Shown here in pieces: positions 18,326 through 27,003 of a stretch of 43,517 bases of DNA (position 1 is its first letter; every line of letters starts with the position of its first letter). The position numbers and the translations under genes were made by a program. The notes under the pieces were generated by a model. That model saw only the letters and a program-made list of their open reading frames with translations. It had not been told where the DNA came from and searched no databases. Source of the stretch: Chlamydiota bacterium (lineage in GTDB: Bacteria; Chlamydiota; Chlamydiia; Chlamydiales; Criblamydiaceae); assembly GCA_013288845.1 (NCBI GenBank), contig JABDBB010000004.1, forward strand, positions 1 through 43,517. The letters run 5' to 3'.

Positions 18326-18889
18326 ATGAGCTCTTTCCGGTTTGTATGTTTTTTTCTCGGTTTTGCCCTATTTTTTTCCTCTTGCGGTTATCATTTCGGA
18401 AGAGGGAGTATATCCTCTGTATATAATACAATCTCTGTACCTTACGTCATCGGAGATGTAGACGGCTCTCTTACCGCCACTCTCATCAAAGAAATTGAAC
18501 AATACGGTGGGCCCTCTTACGTTGACGGATCGGGACAACTTCGTCTTCTTGTGAAAGTGCTCGATTTTCGTGATCAAAATATTGGTTTTCGCTATGATCG
18601 AAAACGAAGAGGGCAACTTCAGCATACGATTATTCCGACAGAAACCAGAATTAAAGTGATTGCAGAGGTGACTTTGATCAATTCCCGGACGTGTAATAAA
18701 GTGCTGGGGCCTTTGATATTGAGTGCTTCTGTCGATTTTGATCATGATTATTATTCGAGCAGAAACGGAGTGAATATATTTTCCTTGGGGCAACTCGACG
18801 ACATCGATGCCGCAAGAGATGCTGTGAAAGTTCCTTTGTATAAAGCATTAGCAAAAAAAATTGTAGAGTATATCAATGAAAGTTGGTGA
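18326..18889 (+). CDS. lptE: LptE-like LPS-assembly lipoprotein
   Basis: A 187-residue lipoprotein: hydrophobic N-terminus, lipobox FFSSC and then the CGYHF sequence typical of LptE, which plugs LptD and helps insert lipopolysaccharide in the outer membrane. The body alternates beta-strands and helices as expected (LTATLIKEIEQYGG, LRLLVKVLDFRDQNIGFRYD, RIKVIAEVTLINSR). Length fits LptE (about 190 residues). It corresponds by position to CT548. It lies 9 nt after the bamD-like gene and its last 14 nt overlap the start of the rsbW-like gene, so translation is probably coupled. Confidence 0.75.
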   Translation: MSSFRFVCFFLGFALFFSSCGYHFGRGSISSVYNTISVPYVIGDVDGSLTATLIKEIEQYGGPSYVDGSGQLRLLVKVLDFRDQNIGFRYDRKRRGQLQHTIIPTETRIKVIAEVTLINSRTCNKVLGPLILSASVDFDHDYYSSRNGVNIFSLGQLDDIDAARDAVKVPLYKALAKKIVEYINESW

Positions 18890-19307
18890 AGCACAACAGA
18901 CGGAAATTTTTGTCTCTTCGTTAGACACTCTTTACGCCATGTTAAAATTTATTAAAGAAAAATGTGAAGAGATCGGATTTACCAATACAATCACTTCCAA
19001 AATCGAACTGGCAGCCGAAGAAGCGCTCGTCAATATCATCAGCCACGGTTATCCGGACTCTCCCGGAAAAATCGAAATCATTGTGGAAAAATCCGAAAAA
19101 CCGGGGATCAAAATCACCCTGATTGATTCCGGTATCCCGTTCAATCCTATCGATACGATAAAAAAATTTAATCCGAAAAACATAGACATTACGGAAGAAA
19201 TAGGCGGTTACGGAATTTATTTCATAGTCAATATGATGGATAGTGTTGATTATCAAAGAGTTGAGAACAAAAATATCCTTACTCTGGTCAAGTTTTTAGC
19301 AAAATAA
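18876..19307 (+). CDS. rsbW: RsbW-type serine kinase / anti-sigma regulatory factor
   Basis: A 143-residue GHKL ATPase of the RsbW/SpoIIAB type. The N-box is AAEEALVNIISHGYP (residues 47-61), the G1 box is ITLIDSGIPFNP and the G2-like loop is IGGYGIYFIVNMMD. Such proteins bind a sigma factor or phosphorylate an anti-sigma-factor antagonist (RsbV/SpoIIAA). Chlamydiae carry a partner-switching module of this kind, and position after the lptE-like gene matches rsbW (CT549). The start overlaps lptE by 14 nt. No RsbV or RsbU gene is in the window, so its target cannot be read here. It converges on the next gene with a 3-nt gap. Confidence 0.82.
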   Translation: MKVGEAQQTEIFVSSLDTLYAMLKFIKEKCEEIGFTNTITSKIELAAEEALVNIISHGYPDSPGKIEIIVEKSEKPGIKITLIDSGIPFNPIDTIKKFNPKNIDITEEIGGYGIYFIVNMMDSVDYQRVENKNILTLVKFLAK

Positions 19308-19310
19308 TCG

Positions 19311-19730
19311 TTACCTTAATTTTCCGACCAACTCTTCGTTCTCCTGAATTTCTTTTAACTCTTTCTCCAATACCCGCAAGACCAATTTAGAGGAGTTGTA
19401 AATCCCTGAGGTTACATAGGCCATCTCCAATTTAGGACCGGCAGGCTGATTCAACGCAATAAAGGTATAGGTCCCCGGAGCGTCACTCATAAAATCCGGA
19501 ACAATCCATATAATGAAATCGTTGTTGATTAAAGTGATCTTCTCTTCCGTTTCAATCACATGAAAGTACCGGGTAAGATTCGGATCGTTAGCTTCCCTCT
19601 GCGCATAACTAAGTAACTCCAGCTGATGCAGCAGTTTAAGATTCACCTCAATGAATCCTTCAGGCAAGGAATCAGATAGATTTCCTACGAATTTTTTATA
19701 GCATTCCTCTAAAACGGAAATATTGTCCAT
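19311..19730 (-). CDS. Conserved hypothetical protein at the CT550 position
   Basis: A 139-residue acidic protein with no signal peptide, membrane segment or motif that I recognise. Helical ends (SVLEECYKKFVG, LRVLEKELKEIQENEEL) enclose a predicted beta-rich middle (ITLINNDFIIWIVPDF, GTYTFIALNQ). Size, acidity and layout recall class I type III secretion chaperones, but that is only a resemblance. Its place between rsbW and dacF matches CT550 in C. trachomatis by my memory of gene order. The ATG at 19730 has a strong GGGAGAG site a few bases upstream, which supports it as a real gene. Function unknown. Confidence 0.7.
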   Translation of the reverse strand: MDNISVLEECYKKFVGNLSDSLPEGFIEVNLKLLHQLELLSYAQREANDPNLTRYFHVIETEEKITLINNDFIIWIVPDFMSDAPGTYTFIALNQPAGPKLEMAYVTSGIYNSSKLVLRVLEKELKEIQENEELVGKLR

Positions 19731-19790
19731 ATTCTCTCCCGACTTTGATTCCGTTAGATAATGAGCAATATTCAGGCCAAAAGTTAAGGG

Positions 19791-19819
19791 TTGCGTGAAC
19801 TTTCTTTATAAGATATGAT
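19791..19819 (+). promoter_or_regulatory. Candidate sigma-70-type promoter for dacF
   Basis: TTGCGT at 19791-19796 and TATGAT at 19814-19819, spaced by 17 bp, end 34 bp before the dacF ATG. Spacing and hexamers fit the major chlamydial sigma factor (sigma-66). Assigned by eye only. Confidence 0.5.
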
Positions 19820-19853
19820 ACGGATTTTTCCGGGGTTTATATTCTAAGGGTCT

Positions 19854-21170
19854 ATGCGGCAATATTTTGCTTTTTTTGTTTTTATTTCATTGCAGCTCAT
19901 TGGCTTAGGTCAATTAGAAGGGGGACTACCCGATCTTGATATTCGGGCGGAATCGGTGATTTTGATCAATCCCGACACAGGTACAGTTCTTTATGAAAAG
20001 AATGCCCATGATCGCAGATTCCCGGCCAGTATTACCAAGGTGGCAACAGCACTCTATACTCTTCATGTATATGGAGATAAGCTTGAAACTTCCGTTACTG
20101 CGGAGCATGATTCGGTTGCCTCCGTCTCAAAAGAGGCAAAAAAACGATCGGGATACACTCTGCCGGCTCACTGGTTGGAGCCTGATGCGACCCATATCGG
20201 AATAAAAAAAGATGAGGTATTGAGCCTCAACGACTTACTTAACGGAATGCTCATTGCATCGGGAAATGATGCGTCTAACGTCATTGCCCAGTATATCGGC
20301 GGGACCGTGCCCCGATTTATGAAATCTATGAATGCATACCTGAAAACAATAGGGTGCAAAAATACCGAGTTCTGTAATCCTCACGGGTTGCACCATCCCG
20401 ACCATTGCACAACAGCTTACGATATGGCTCTCATAGCTAAAGAAGCCATGAAATATCCCGTTTTTCGCGACATAGTAAAAACAGTGCATTATACACGCCC
20501 CAAAACAAATAAACAGCCTCCCACAACTTTGATCCAAACCAATAGGCTTCTGAGAAAGGGTCCGCTCTATTATTCGAATGCCGTCGGAATCAAAACCGGC
20601 TGGACATCGGATGCAAAACATACTTTGGTCACTGCTGCAGAATATAAAGGGCGAAGGCTAATCGCTGTTCTTATCCAAGTAAAAGAGAGAGAAGAGCTGT
20701 TTAAATCTGCAAAAAAACTTTTTGATGCCGCCTTTTCCCAAACACGTCTGCAGCGTGTTCTGTTAAAAGCAGGTCCGCAAAAACATATTTTGGAATTTCC
20801 GGGCGCTGCTAAAAGGATTGAAACTTACCTGGAAAAAGATGTATGCGTTGATTTCTTCCCGGCCGAAGAGCCGGAATTGGTGTGTAAATTATTTTGGGAC
20901 AAATTTGCATTGCCCATAAAAAAAGACCAAAAATTGGGCGAGTTGCTGATCAGCGATATCCACGGCAAAAAAATTCACTCGGCCCCTCTGTATGCTCTCA
21001 ATGATGTAGAAAAAAAATGGTATTATAGGATCCCCGGATTTTTTGACAATTCTCCGAAAGAAGAAAAAAAATTTGAAAAACCTCTCGAAAGAAATTATTT
21101 TTATAAAACAATGATCCTGGTAGCCGGATTTTTCCTTTTAACAGTTGTTTTGATGAAAATGAGAAAATAG
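19854..21170 (+). CDS. dacF: D-alanyl-D-alanine carboxypeptidase (penicillin-binding protein)
   Basis: A 438-residue low-molecular-weight penicillin-binding protein (peptidase S11) that trims the terminal D-alanine from peptidoglycan stem peptides. All three active-site motifs are present: SITK at residues 59-62 (catalytic Ser59, Lys62), SGN at 136-138 and KTG near 247 (VGIKTGWTSDA). An N-terminal signal peptide is followed by the catalytic domain, a beta-rich C-terminal region and a terminal membrane anchor (MILVAGFFLLTVVLM) with a basic tail, the usual layout for a periplasmic enzyme. Position after the CT550-like gene matches CT551. It reads towards rsmH on the same strand, 91 bp away, and so joins the cell-wall block. 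Confidence 0.92.
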   Translation: MRQYFAFFVFISLQLIGLGQLEGGLPDLDIRAESVILINPDTGTVLYEKNAHDRRFPASITKVATALYTLHVYGDKLETSVTAEHDSVASVSKEAKKRSGYTLPAHWLEPDATHIGIKKDEVLSLNDLLNGMLIASGNDASNVIAQYIGGTVPRFMKSMNAYLKTIGCKNTEFCNPHGLHHPDHCTTAYDMALIAKEAMKYPVFRDIVKTVHYTRPKTNKQPPTTLIQTNRLLRKGPLYYSNAVGIKTGWTSDAKHTLVTAAEYKGRRLIAVLIQVKEREELFKSAKKLFDAAFSQTRLQRVLLKAGPQKHILEFPGAAKRIETYLEKDVCVDFFPAEEPELVCKLFWDKFALPIKKDQKLGELLISDIHGKKIHSAPLYALNDVEKKWYYRIPGFFDNSPKEEKKFEKPLERNYFYKTMILVAGFFLLTVVLMKMRK

Positions 21171-21261
21171 CAGAAAATCTATGCGATTGCTTTTTGCCCC
21201 TAAATGTGCCATGATGATCTCGATATATATAAGAGATTGAATAACTTTTCGGATCATAATA

Positions 21262-22191
21262 ATGAAAAAAGAACATATATCGGTATTGCCGAAAGAGGTT
21301 TTGGATCTCTTTGCCGATCGTCAACTCGACACATTTGTTGACGGAACTTTAGGGGCAGCGGGACATGCGGAGATTCTTTTAGAGGCACACCCGGAGATAA
21401 ATTCGTTTATCGGTATCGATCAGGATCCGGATGCCTTGCAAATGGCCCGTGAAAGGTTGTCGGGTTATGGCGATAAAGTCCTATATCTCCGGAATAATTT
21501 CGACAAAGCAATTCCCGAGCTGATTGCTAAAGGGGTGAAGGTTGACGGGATACTTTTGGATCTCGGAGTCTCTTCCATGCAATTGGATCGTCCTGAAAGG
21601 GGATTCAGCTTCATGAGAGACGGTCCTTTGGATATGAGAATGGACAGGCATTCGAGACCCTCCGCTTCAGAAATTGTCAATACGTGGGATGAGCATGACT
21701 TGGGTCGCATTTTTAGAGATTACGGAGAAGAAAAACAGTGGAGAGCTGCTGCGCGGGTGATTGTTCAGGCAAGAGAAGAAAAAGAAATTAAAACGACACG
21801 CGATTTATCCGCTATCTTAGAACAGGTATTAAAAAGAAAGCCGGGAAAGAAAATCAATCCGCTTACCCTGGTATTTCAAGCTCTTCGCATCGCTGTAAAC
21901 AGAGAGCTGGAGGTCATAGAAAAAACTATTCCTCTTTGTATTCAATTATTGAATACAGGGGGAAGACTGGCTGTCATCACCTTTCATAGTTTAGAAGACC
22001 GGATTGTAAAACAACTTTTTAAGTATAATGCAAGTGATAAGGAAAGTACTTCGGGATATTGCGGAGTCTTCCTGGATAAAGATCCTGTTGTTGTGGAAAT
22101 AACAAGAAAACCTATTCAGGCTACTGAACAGGAAATAAATGAAAATCCGCGAAGTAGCAGTGCAAAATTACGATGTATCGAGAAACTATAA
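21262..22191 (+). CDS. rsmH: 16S rRNA (cytosine-1402-N4)-methyltransferase
   Basis: A 309-residue RsmH (MraW), the enzyme that N4-methylates C1402 in the ribosomal P site with S-adenosylmethionine. Motifs: HISVLPKEVLDLF at the start, the SAM-binding FVDGTLGAAGHAE (about 26-38), GILLDLGVSSMQLDRPERGF (about 95-115) and ITFHSLEDRIVKQLF near the C-terminus. The length is normal. As in most bacteria it opens a division/cell-wall cluster: its last 19 nt overlap ftsL, and ftsI and murE follow. The ribosome site (CGGA about 10 nt upstream) is weak. Confidence 0.96.
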   Translation: MKKEHISVLPKEVLDLFADRQLDTFVDGTLGAAGHAEILLEAHPEINSFIGIDQDPDALQMARERLSGYGDKVLYLRNNFDKAIPELIAKGVKVDGILLDLGVSSMQLDRPERGFSFMRDGPLDMRMDRHSRPSASEIVNTWDEHDLGRIFRDYGEEKQWRAAARVIVQAREEKEIKTTRDLSAILEQVLKRKPGKKINPLTLVFQALRIAVNRELEVIEKTIPLCIQLLNTGGRLAVITFHSLEDRIVKQLFKYNASDKESTSGYCGVFLDKDPVVVEITRKPIQATEQEINENPRSSSAKLRCIEKL

Positions 22192-22505
22192 AAAAAAAAG
22201 GAAAACGTTCTTCCGTTGCCAATGCCGGCCGTTTTTTTATTTGCGGATTGGCTTTGATCTTTACCACCTACGCGTATATCGATAAACAGAATCAACTGAC
22301 AGAAATTCGCAGAATAATTCCCAAATTGGAAAAGGAGGTCAGGAAAATTACCGAAGAAAACAGAACTCTGCAATACGAAATAGAAAAATTTGAAAATCCT
22401 CTTCAGCTAATGGAATTGTCACAAAAACCGGAATTCAGCCATCTTCGATTTCCTATGAACAATGAGGTGATCGTGATCGATTCTCCGGAAGATAAGAGTG
22501 AGTGA
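22173..22505 (+). CDS. ftsL: FtsL-like cell division protein
   Basis: A 110-residue single-pass protein. The cytoplasmic N-terminus is basic (MYRETIKKKGKRSS), then comes a membrane segment (FFICGLALIFTTYAYI, about residues 22-37) and a coiled coil (IIPKLEKEVRKITEENRTLQ). This is the FtsL pattern, and the position between rsmH and ftsI is the standard ftsL slot (CT271 in C. trachomatis). FtsL forms a complex with the FtsI-FtsW septal synthase. Sequence identity in this family is low, so the call depends on topology and context. The start overlaps rsmH by 19 nt and the stop overlaps the GTG start proposed for ftsI. Confidence 0.82.
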   Translation: MYRETIKKKGKRSSVANAGRFFICGLALIFTTYAYIDKQNQLTEIRRIIPKLEKEVRKITEENRTLQYEIEKFENPLQLMELSQKPEFSHLRFPMNNEVIVIDSPEDKSE

Positions 22506-24534
22506 TATGGATCAAAAAGGGCCGACCGAAAAAAAAACTCCGGGATTTGTCAAACGTCTTATCATAATAGCCTGTTGTCTTTTCGGCATCCTTACTCTTT
22601 TAATCATACAATTTTTCCGCATTCAAATTACGGAAGAGAAAATATGGCAACAACGGGCTGACAAACAACACTATTTTGTGGTGACCGAACCTTTTTTAAG
22701 GGGCACTTTTTACTCCAATACTGACATACGAAAAACACATATCTCCGATCCTCAACCGCTCGTTTTTGATATAAAAAAATATCACTTATATGTCGACGCT
22801 CTCTCTATCCCTTTCTCCAATAAAGAGATAGTAGCCAAAAATATCTATTCTATTATCCGGGATCAGGCTCTCGATAAGGATACTTTTTTTTCTCAGATAC
22901 AAAAAAAAAGCCGAAGCAGAAAATTAGCCTCCCGATTGGATCCGAGCGTCAGGGATCTGATTTTGGATTGGTGGAGACCGTATGCTGCAAAAAATAAATT
23001 GCCTATCAATGCAATCTATTTTGTCAGCGACTATCAAAGAGCCTATCCTTTCGGAAAGTTATTGGGACAAACATTGCACACCATCCGGGAAAAAAAAGAT
23101 GAAGTAAGCAAGCAAGCAGTTCCGACAGGCGGATTGGAATATCGCTTTCACTCTTACCTGAAAGGAAGAGAGGGAAAAAGAAAGATGATGCGCTCTCCGC
23201 GACACTCTTTTGATATCGGAGAGGTCATTCAACAGCCTGAAAACGGTTGTGATATCTACCTGACGGTCAATCATGTGCTGCAGGCTATTTGCGAAGAAGA
23301 GATAGAAAGAGGGGTAAAAGAGGTAAAAGCCGGCGGAGGCTGGGCTGTAATGATGGATCCGCGCTCCGGAGATATCCTCGCTTTAGCGCAATACCCTTTT
23401 TTTTATCCGGATAAATATAACGAATATTTTAACGACAAAACTCTCATCAAACATACCCAAGTACGGGCAGCAACCGATGCTCATGAACCGGCTTCGGTGA
23501 CAAAAGCATTTACCGTCGCCATCGCACTCATGGCTAATGATGAACTCCTGAAAAGAGGGGAACCTCCTCTTTTTGATCCGGAAGAAAAAATTGCCGTTGC
23601 CGACGGCACCTTTCCGGGAAGGGTCTCTCCCATAAAAGACACGAAACCCGCAAAATATCTCAATATGGACATGGCCATCCAAAGATCTTCTAATATCTAT
23701 GTAGGGCGTCTCATACAAAGGGTCGTCAACAGATTGGGAAATGAATGGTATAGAAATGCTCTCATAGAAACTTTTGGACTGGGAATAAAAACAGGAATTG
23801 AATTGCCTTCCGAAAGTCCGGGTGTCCTTCCTAAACCGGGTCGAAAATACCCGAACGGCAAACCGGAATGGTCCGGACCAACCCCCTTTTCCCTGGCCAT
23901 GGGACACAACCTTCAGGCCAACTCTCTGCAACTACTAAGAGCTTTTGCTGTCTTCGCCAACGGGGGATATCTGGTCTCTCCCAATCTGATCAGAAAAATT
24001 ATCGCCCCTGATCCTGAAGGGGGTAAAACTACTTTATCAGACCGTACGGGCGAAGAAAGAAAAAAAGAATTTCCTCATGTTCTCTCCCGACCTATCGTCA
24101 ATAGAGTCGTACAATCTGTCAAATATGTCAGCAAAAACGGCGGCGGAGGAAGAAGAGGGGATGTTCGCGGATATACCGAAGCGGTAAAAAGCGGAACCGC
24201 AAAAAAAATCATCAACGGAAAATATTCAACCGAAAAATATTGCGCAAGCTTTATCGGATTTACCCCGGTGGAAAATCCGGCTTTTGTCATGATTGTAGTG
24301 ATCGATGAACCTGATACTCGTTATAAAGAGGGTGTGGGCAGTACTTACTACGGTTCTGTCGCAGCGGCACCGGTATTTAAACGTATCGCAGAAAGATCTC
24401 TCGAATACTTAGGCATCCCACCTGATGATCCTTACGGCTATTCTCCTAACGATCCGCGATTCGATCGGGACAAGGCGGATTGGGTAAAGCAATCAATGAA
24501 TCTGCAGGAAAAATTTGAAATGTGGAATAAATAA
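22498..24534 (+). CDS. ftsI: Septal peptidoglycan transpeptidase FtsI/PBP3
   Basis: A class B penicillin-binding protein of 678 residues. A membrane anchor near residues 19-41 (LIIIACCLFGILTLLIIQFF) precedes the dimerisation domain and the transpeptidase domain. Active-site motifs are SVTK near 332 (HEPASVTKAFT), SSN near 397 (IQRSSNIYVGR) and KSG near 564 (EAVKSGTAKK). It cross-links peptidoglycan at the division site, and its homologue in Chlamydia (CT270) is one of the proteins behind the penicillin response. The listed start is GTG; an ATG at 22507, two bases after the ftsL stop, is an equally plausible start and removes only three residues. murE begins 12 nt after the stop. Confidence 0.95.
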   Translation: MSDMDQKGPTEKKTPGFVKRLIIIACCLFGILTLLIIQFFRIQITEEKIWQQRADKQHYFVVTEPFLRGTFYSNTDIRKTHISDPQPLVFDIKKYHLYVDALSIPFSNKEIVAKNIYSIIRDQALDKDTFFSQIQKKSRSRKLASRLDPSVRDLILDWWRPYAAKNKLPINAIYFVSDYQRAYPFGKLLGQTLHTIREKKDEVSKQAVPTGGLEYRFHSYLKGREGKRKMMRSPRHSFDIGEVIQQPENGCDIYLTVNHVLQAICEEEIERGVKEVKAGGGWAVMMDPRSGDILALAQYPFFYPDKYNEYFNDKTLIKHTQVRAATDAHEPASVTKAFTVAIALMANDELLKRGEPPLFDPEEKIAVADGTFPGRVSPIKDTKPAKYLNMDMAIQRSSNIYVGRLIQRVVNRLGNEWYRNALIETFGLGIKTGIELPSESPGVLPKPGRKYPNGKPEWSGPTPFSLAMGHNLQANSLQLLRAFAVFANGGYLVSPNLIRKIIAPDPEGGKTTLSDRTGEERKKEFPHVLSRPIVNRVVQSVKYVSKNGGGGRRGDVRGYTEAVKSGTAKKIINGKYSTEKYCASFIGFTPVENPAFVMIVVIDEPDTRYKEGVGSTYYGSVAAAPVFKRIAERSLEYLGIPPDDPYGYSPNDPRFDRDKADWVKQSMNLQEKFEMWNK

Positions 24535-24546
24535 CGGAGCAATATA

Positions 24547-26013
24547 ATGAAATTAAAAAAATTACTAAAAGTGATTCCGGAAATAATCATCAAAGGTTCT
24601 AAAGAAATAGAAATTACGGGCATCTGCTCCAACTCAAAAATCGTATCGCCCGGCAATCTCTTTATCGCAAAAAAAGGGCTCACCTACGACGGAGCAAAAT
24701 ATATCCCCGAAGCGATTGAAGGGGGGGCTATCGCGATTCTCACCGATTTATATGACCCGACCTACAAAGATATGACACAGCTCATCACGCCCGATGTAAA
24801 TGAATTAGAAGCTATCCTCGCAGCGGAATATCACGGCAATCCAAGTAAATCTCTCACCATGATCGGAATCACGGGAACAAACGGAAAAACTACGGTGAGC
24901 TATCTCGTGAAAAATATACTGGATCGAGTATCAGGTCCTACAGGTCTCATCGGGACCGTAGAATACATCATCGGAGAACATAAACTTCCTGCCACACACA
25001 CAACTCCGGATGTGACTCTCAATCATAAACTGCTTCATGAAATGGTCCTTTCAGGATGTAAATCGGCCGTCATGGAGGTTACCTCTCATGCTTTAATACA
25101 AAATAGAGTAAGCAACATTTATTTCGATGTAGCGGTCTTCACGAATCTGTCGCAGGATCATTTGGATTTCCACGGCACCATGGAGGAATATCGTAAAGCA
25201 AAAAATCTGCTTTTTCGCAACATGCGCAACGGCAGCTGCGTGATCAATGTCGATGATCCGGCTCACGATGAAATCATGAAGGGATGCAGCTCTACAGTCC
25301 TCACATACGGAATCGAAAAAGAGGCGGATCTTCGAGCGGAAAATATCGTCTATGCGGATCACACAACGTCCTTTGATCTCGTAATAAAAACAAACAGATA
25401 CTTATGCAAAACTCCGCTCCCCGGCAAATATAATGTATACAACTGTCTCGCTGCATTCGGCGTAGGACTGACTCAACAGATTCCTATTGAAAAACTATTG
25501 GAAATCGCACAAACATTTCCGCAAGTACGGGGCCGTCTCGAACAAATACCTAACGAAACGGGAACAAAAATTTTTGTAGACTTCGCTCATACAGAGGATG
25601 CATTAAAAAATATTCTTCTCTGCTTGAAAGAAATGCCGCATCGTAAGATCATCACGATATTCGGATGCGGCGGCAATCGCGATAAAACAAAGAGGCCGCG
25701 AATGGCTAAGATTGCCGAACAACTATCCGATGTGATCATCGTCACTTCGGACAATCCGAGAAATGAAAATCCTGAGGATATCCTGGACGATATCATTGCA
25801 GGATTTTCCGGTAACACAACTTTTCTCAGAGAAGTCGACAGAAAAATAGCTTTTGAAAAGGCTATGGAAATTGCAGAACCGGGAGATATTCTCCTCATCG
25901 CAGGCAAAGGTCATGAATCAGGGCAAATTTTTGCACACAATACAGTGGAATTCAACGACGCTCTTGTCATCAAAGAGGTATGTTCGAATCTCTTACCACA
26001 ACATTCGAACTGA
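24547..26013 (+). CDS. murE: UDP-MurNAc-L-Ala-D-Glu:meso-diaminopimelate ligase
   Basis: A 488-residue Mur ligase. The ATP-binding loop is GITGTNGKTTVS (about residues 106-117). MEVTSHALIQNRV and FTNLSQDHLDFHGTMEEY are the middle-domain motifs, and GCGGNRDKTKRPRM opens the C-terminal domain. DNPRNENP near 401 is the DNPR motif that marks meso-diaminopimelate-specific MurE, as opposed to lysine-specific enzymes. It adds the third residue to the cytoplasmic peptidoglycan precursor. CGGAG upstream of the ATG gives a good ribosome site. It is flanked by ftsI (12 nt) and amiA (15 nt), the order known from Chlamydia (CT270-CT269-CT268). Confidence 0.96.
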   Translation: MKLKKLLKVIPEIIIKGSKEIEITGICSNSKIVSPGNLFIAKKGLTYDGAKYIPEAIEGGAIAILTDLYDPTYKDMTQLITPDVNELEAILAAEYHGNPSKSLTMIGITGTNGKTTVSYLVKNILDRVSGPTGLIGTVEYIIGEHKLPATHTTPDVTLNHKLLHEMVLSGCKSAVMEVTSHALIQNRVSNIYFDVAVFTNLSQDHLDFHGTMEEYRKAKNLLFRNMRNGSCVINVDDPAHDEIMKGCSSTVLTYGIEKEADLRAENIVYADHTTSFDLVIKTNRYLCKTPLPGKYNVYNCLAAFGVGLTQQIPIEKLLEIAQTFPQVRGRLEQIPNETGTKIFVDFAHTEDALKNILLCLKEMPHRKIITIFGCGGNRDKTKRPRMAKIAEQLSDVIIVTSDNPRNENPEDILDDIIAGFSGNTTFLREVDRKIAFEKAMEIAEPGDILLIAGKGHESGQIFAHNTVEFNDALVIKEVCSNLLPQHSN

Positions 26014-26028
26014 TATTTTGAGGGGAAA

Positions 26029-26796
26029 ATGAAACCTATACTCAGGTTGTTTTTTTTATTGATATCTATAGCATTGGCAACAGGCTGTTCAAGATCAATG
26101 CCGGAGGAACGGATCATTATTCCGGAACGACCTCAAAAAATTCCGGAAAAAATTGTAAAAAAAATCCCCCAAATCATGATCCCCGAAGATACACGCCTCA
26201 TCGTTATCGATCCGGGACACGGAGGGAAAGATCAAGGGGCGCAATCGAAAATATATCCTAAATGCCTCGAAAAAAATATGGCTCTCTCCACAGCCAAAAT
26301 GGTCGAAAGCTTCCTCCGCTCATACGGATACAAAACCGTCATGACCAGGACCGATGACTCCTACCTTACCCTCAAAGAGAGAGCCAAATTTGCTAACGAC
26401 AAAATCGCTAAACTGTTCGTCAGTGTCCACTTTAACGCCGCGGAAAATCGGAAAGCCCATGGCATCGAGGTCTATTATTTCAACAGCGAACCGGAAAAGA
26501 AAAAAACCGAAAGCTCAAAAAAATTGGCTGCTCTCGTTCTGGATAATGTCATTGTTACAACAAAAGGGAAATCCAGAGGGATCAAACACGGCAATTTTGC
26601 CGTCATCAGAGAAACTAAAATGCCGGGAATTATTGTCGAAGGGGGATTCATCACCAACGACGATGAGGTGGAGAAAATTAAGGATGCTGCCTACATGAAA
26701 AAAATTGCACTGGGCATCGCACAGGGAATAAGGAAATATCTGCAGGCGGAAGGGGATTGTCCACGGCGCGATTCGAACGCGCGACCTGTTGCTTAG
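26029..26796 (+). CDS. amiA: N-acetylmuramoyl-L-alanine amidase, lipoprotein form
   Basis: A 255-residue Amidase_3 family zinc amidase. The first zinc histidine is in VIDPGHGGKDQGA, the zinc glutamate in CLEKNMALSTAK, the second histidine in LFVSVHFNAAENR, and the catalytic glutamate in IVEGGFITND. A lipobox (LATGC) near residues 16-20 predicts a lipid anchor. Amidases cut the bond between glycan and peptide at the septum; the chlamydial enzyme is reported also to act on lipid II and to have penicillin-sensitive carboxypeptidase activity. The protein fold should end near KYLQAEG. The last 12 residues (DCPRRDSNARPV) are an antisense reading of a tRNA gene, and the stop codon at 26794-26796 overlaps the tRNA anticodon position. 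Confidence 0.93.
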   Translation: MKPILRLFFLLISIALATGCSRSMPEERIIIPERPQKIPEKIVKKIPQIMIPEDTRLIVIDPGHGGKDQGAQSKIYPKCLEKNMALSTAKMVESFLRSYGYKTVMTRTDDSYLTLKERAKFANDKIAKLFVSVHFNAAENRKAHGIEVYYFNSEPEKKKTESSKKLAALVLDNVIVTTKGKSRGIKHGNFAVIRETKMPGIIVEGGFITNDDEVEKIKDAAYMKKIALGIAQGIRKYLQAEGDCPRRDSNARPVA

Positions 26797-26831
26797 GAGG
26801 CAACCGCTCTATCCGACTGAGCTACGTGAAC
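26758..26831 (-). tRNA. tRNA-Arg (anticodon CCT)
   Basis: Read on the minus strand, GTTCACG pairs with CGTGGAC as a 7-bp acceptor stem. The D-arm is GCTC/GAGC, the anticodon stem GTTGC/GCAAC closes loop CTCCTAA, and the T-arm is GCGCG-TTCGAAT-CGCGC. The anticodon is CCT (complement of 26795-26797), decoding AGG. CCA is not encoded. The amiA frame on the other strand runs through the 3' half. Confidence 0.95.
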
Positions 26832-26840
26832 GGAACATAT

Positions 26841-26869
26841 ATCTTAAGAAAAGATCCTCTTTTTTACAA
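26841..26869 (-). promoter_or_regulatory. Candidate promoter for tRNA-Arg
   Basis: On the minus strand TTGTAA (complement of 26864-26869), a 17-bp spacer and TAAGAT (complement of 26841-26846) lie 9 bp before the mature tRNA 5' end. Position and spacing fit a sigma-70-type promoter. Confidence 0.5.
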
Positions 26870-27003
26870 TCGTAAAAAAAAAATCTTACTTATGCATTTT
26901 CCGGCAGTCCCGTAAAAAATACTATCCTTAAAAATCGGATCCCGGAATTATTGAGGTATCGGACTTTTTTTCAACAATCAAACGAACCGAAGAGGAATTA
27001 GTC

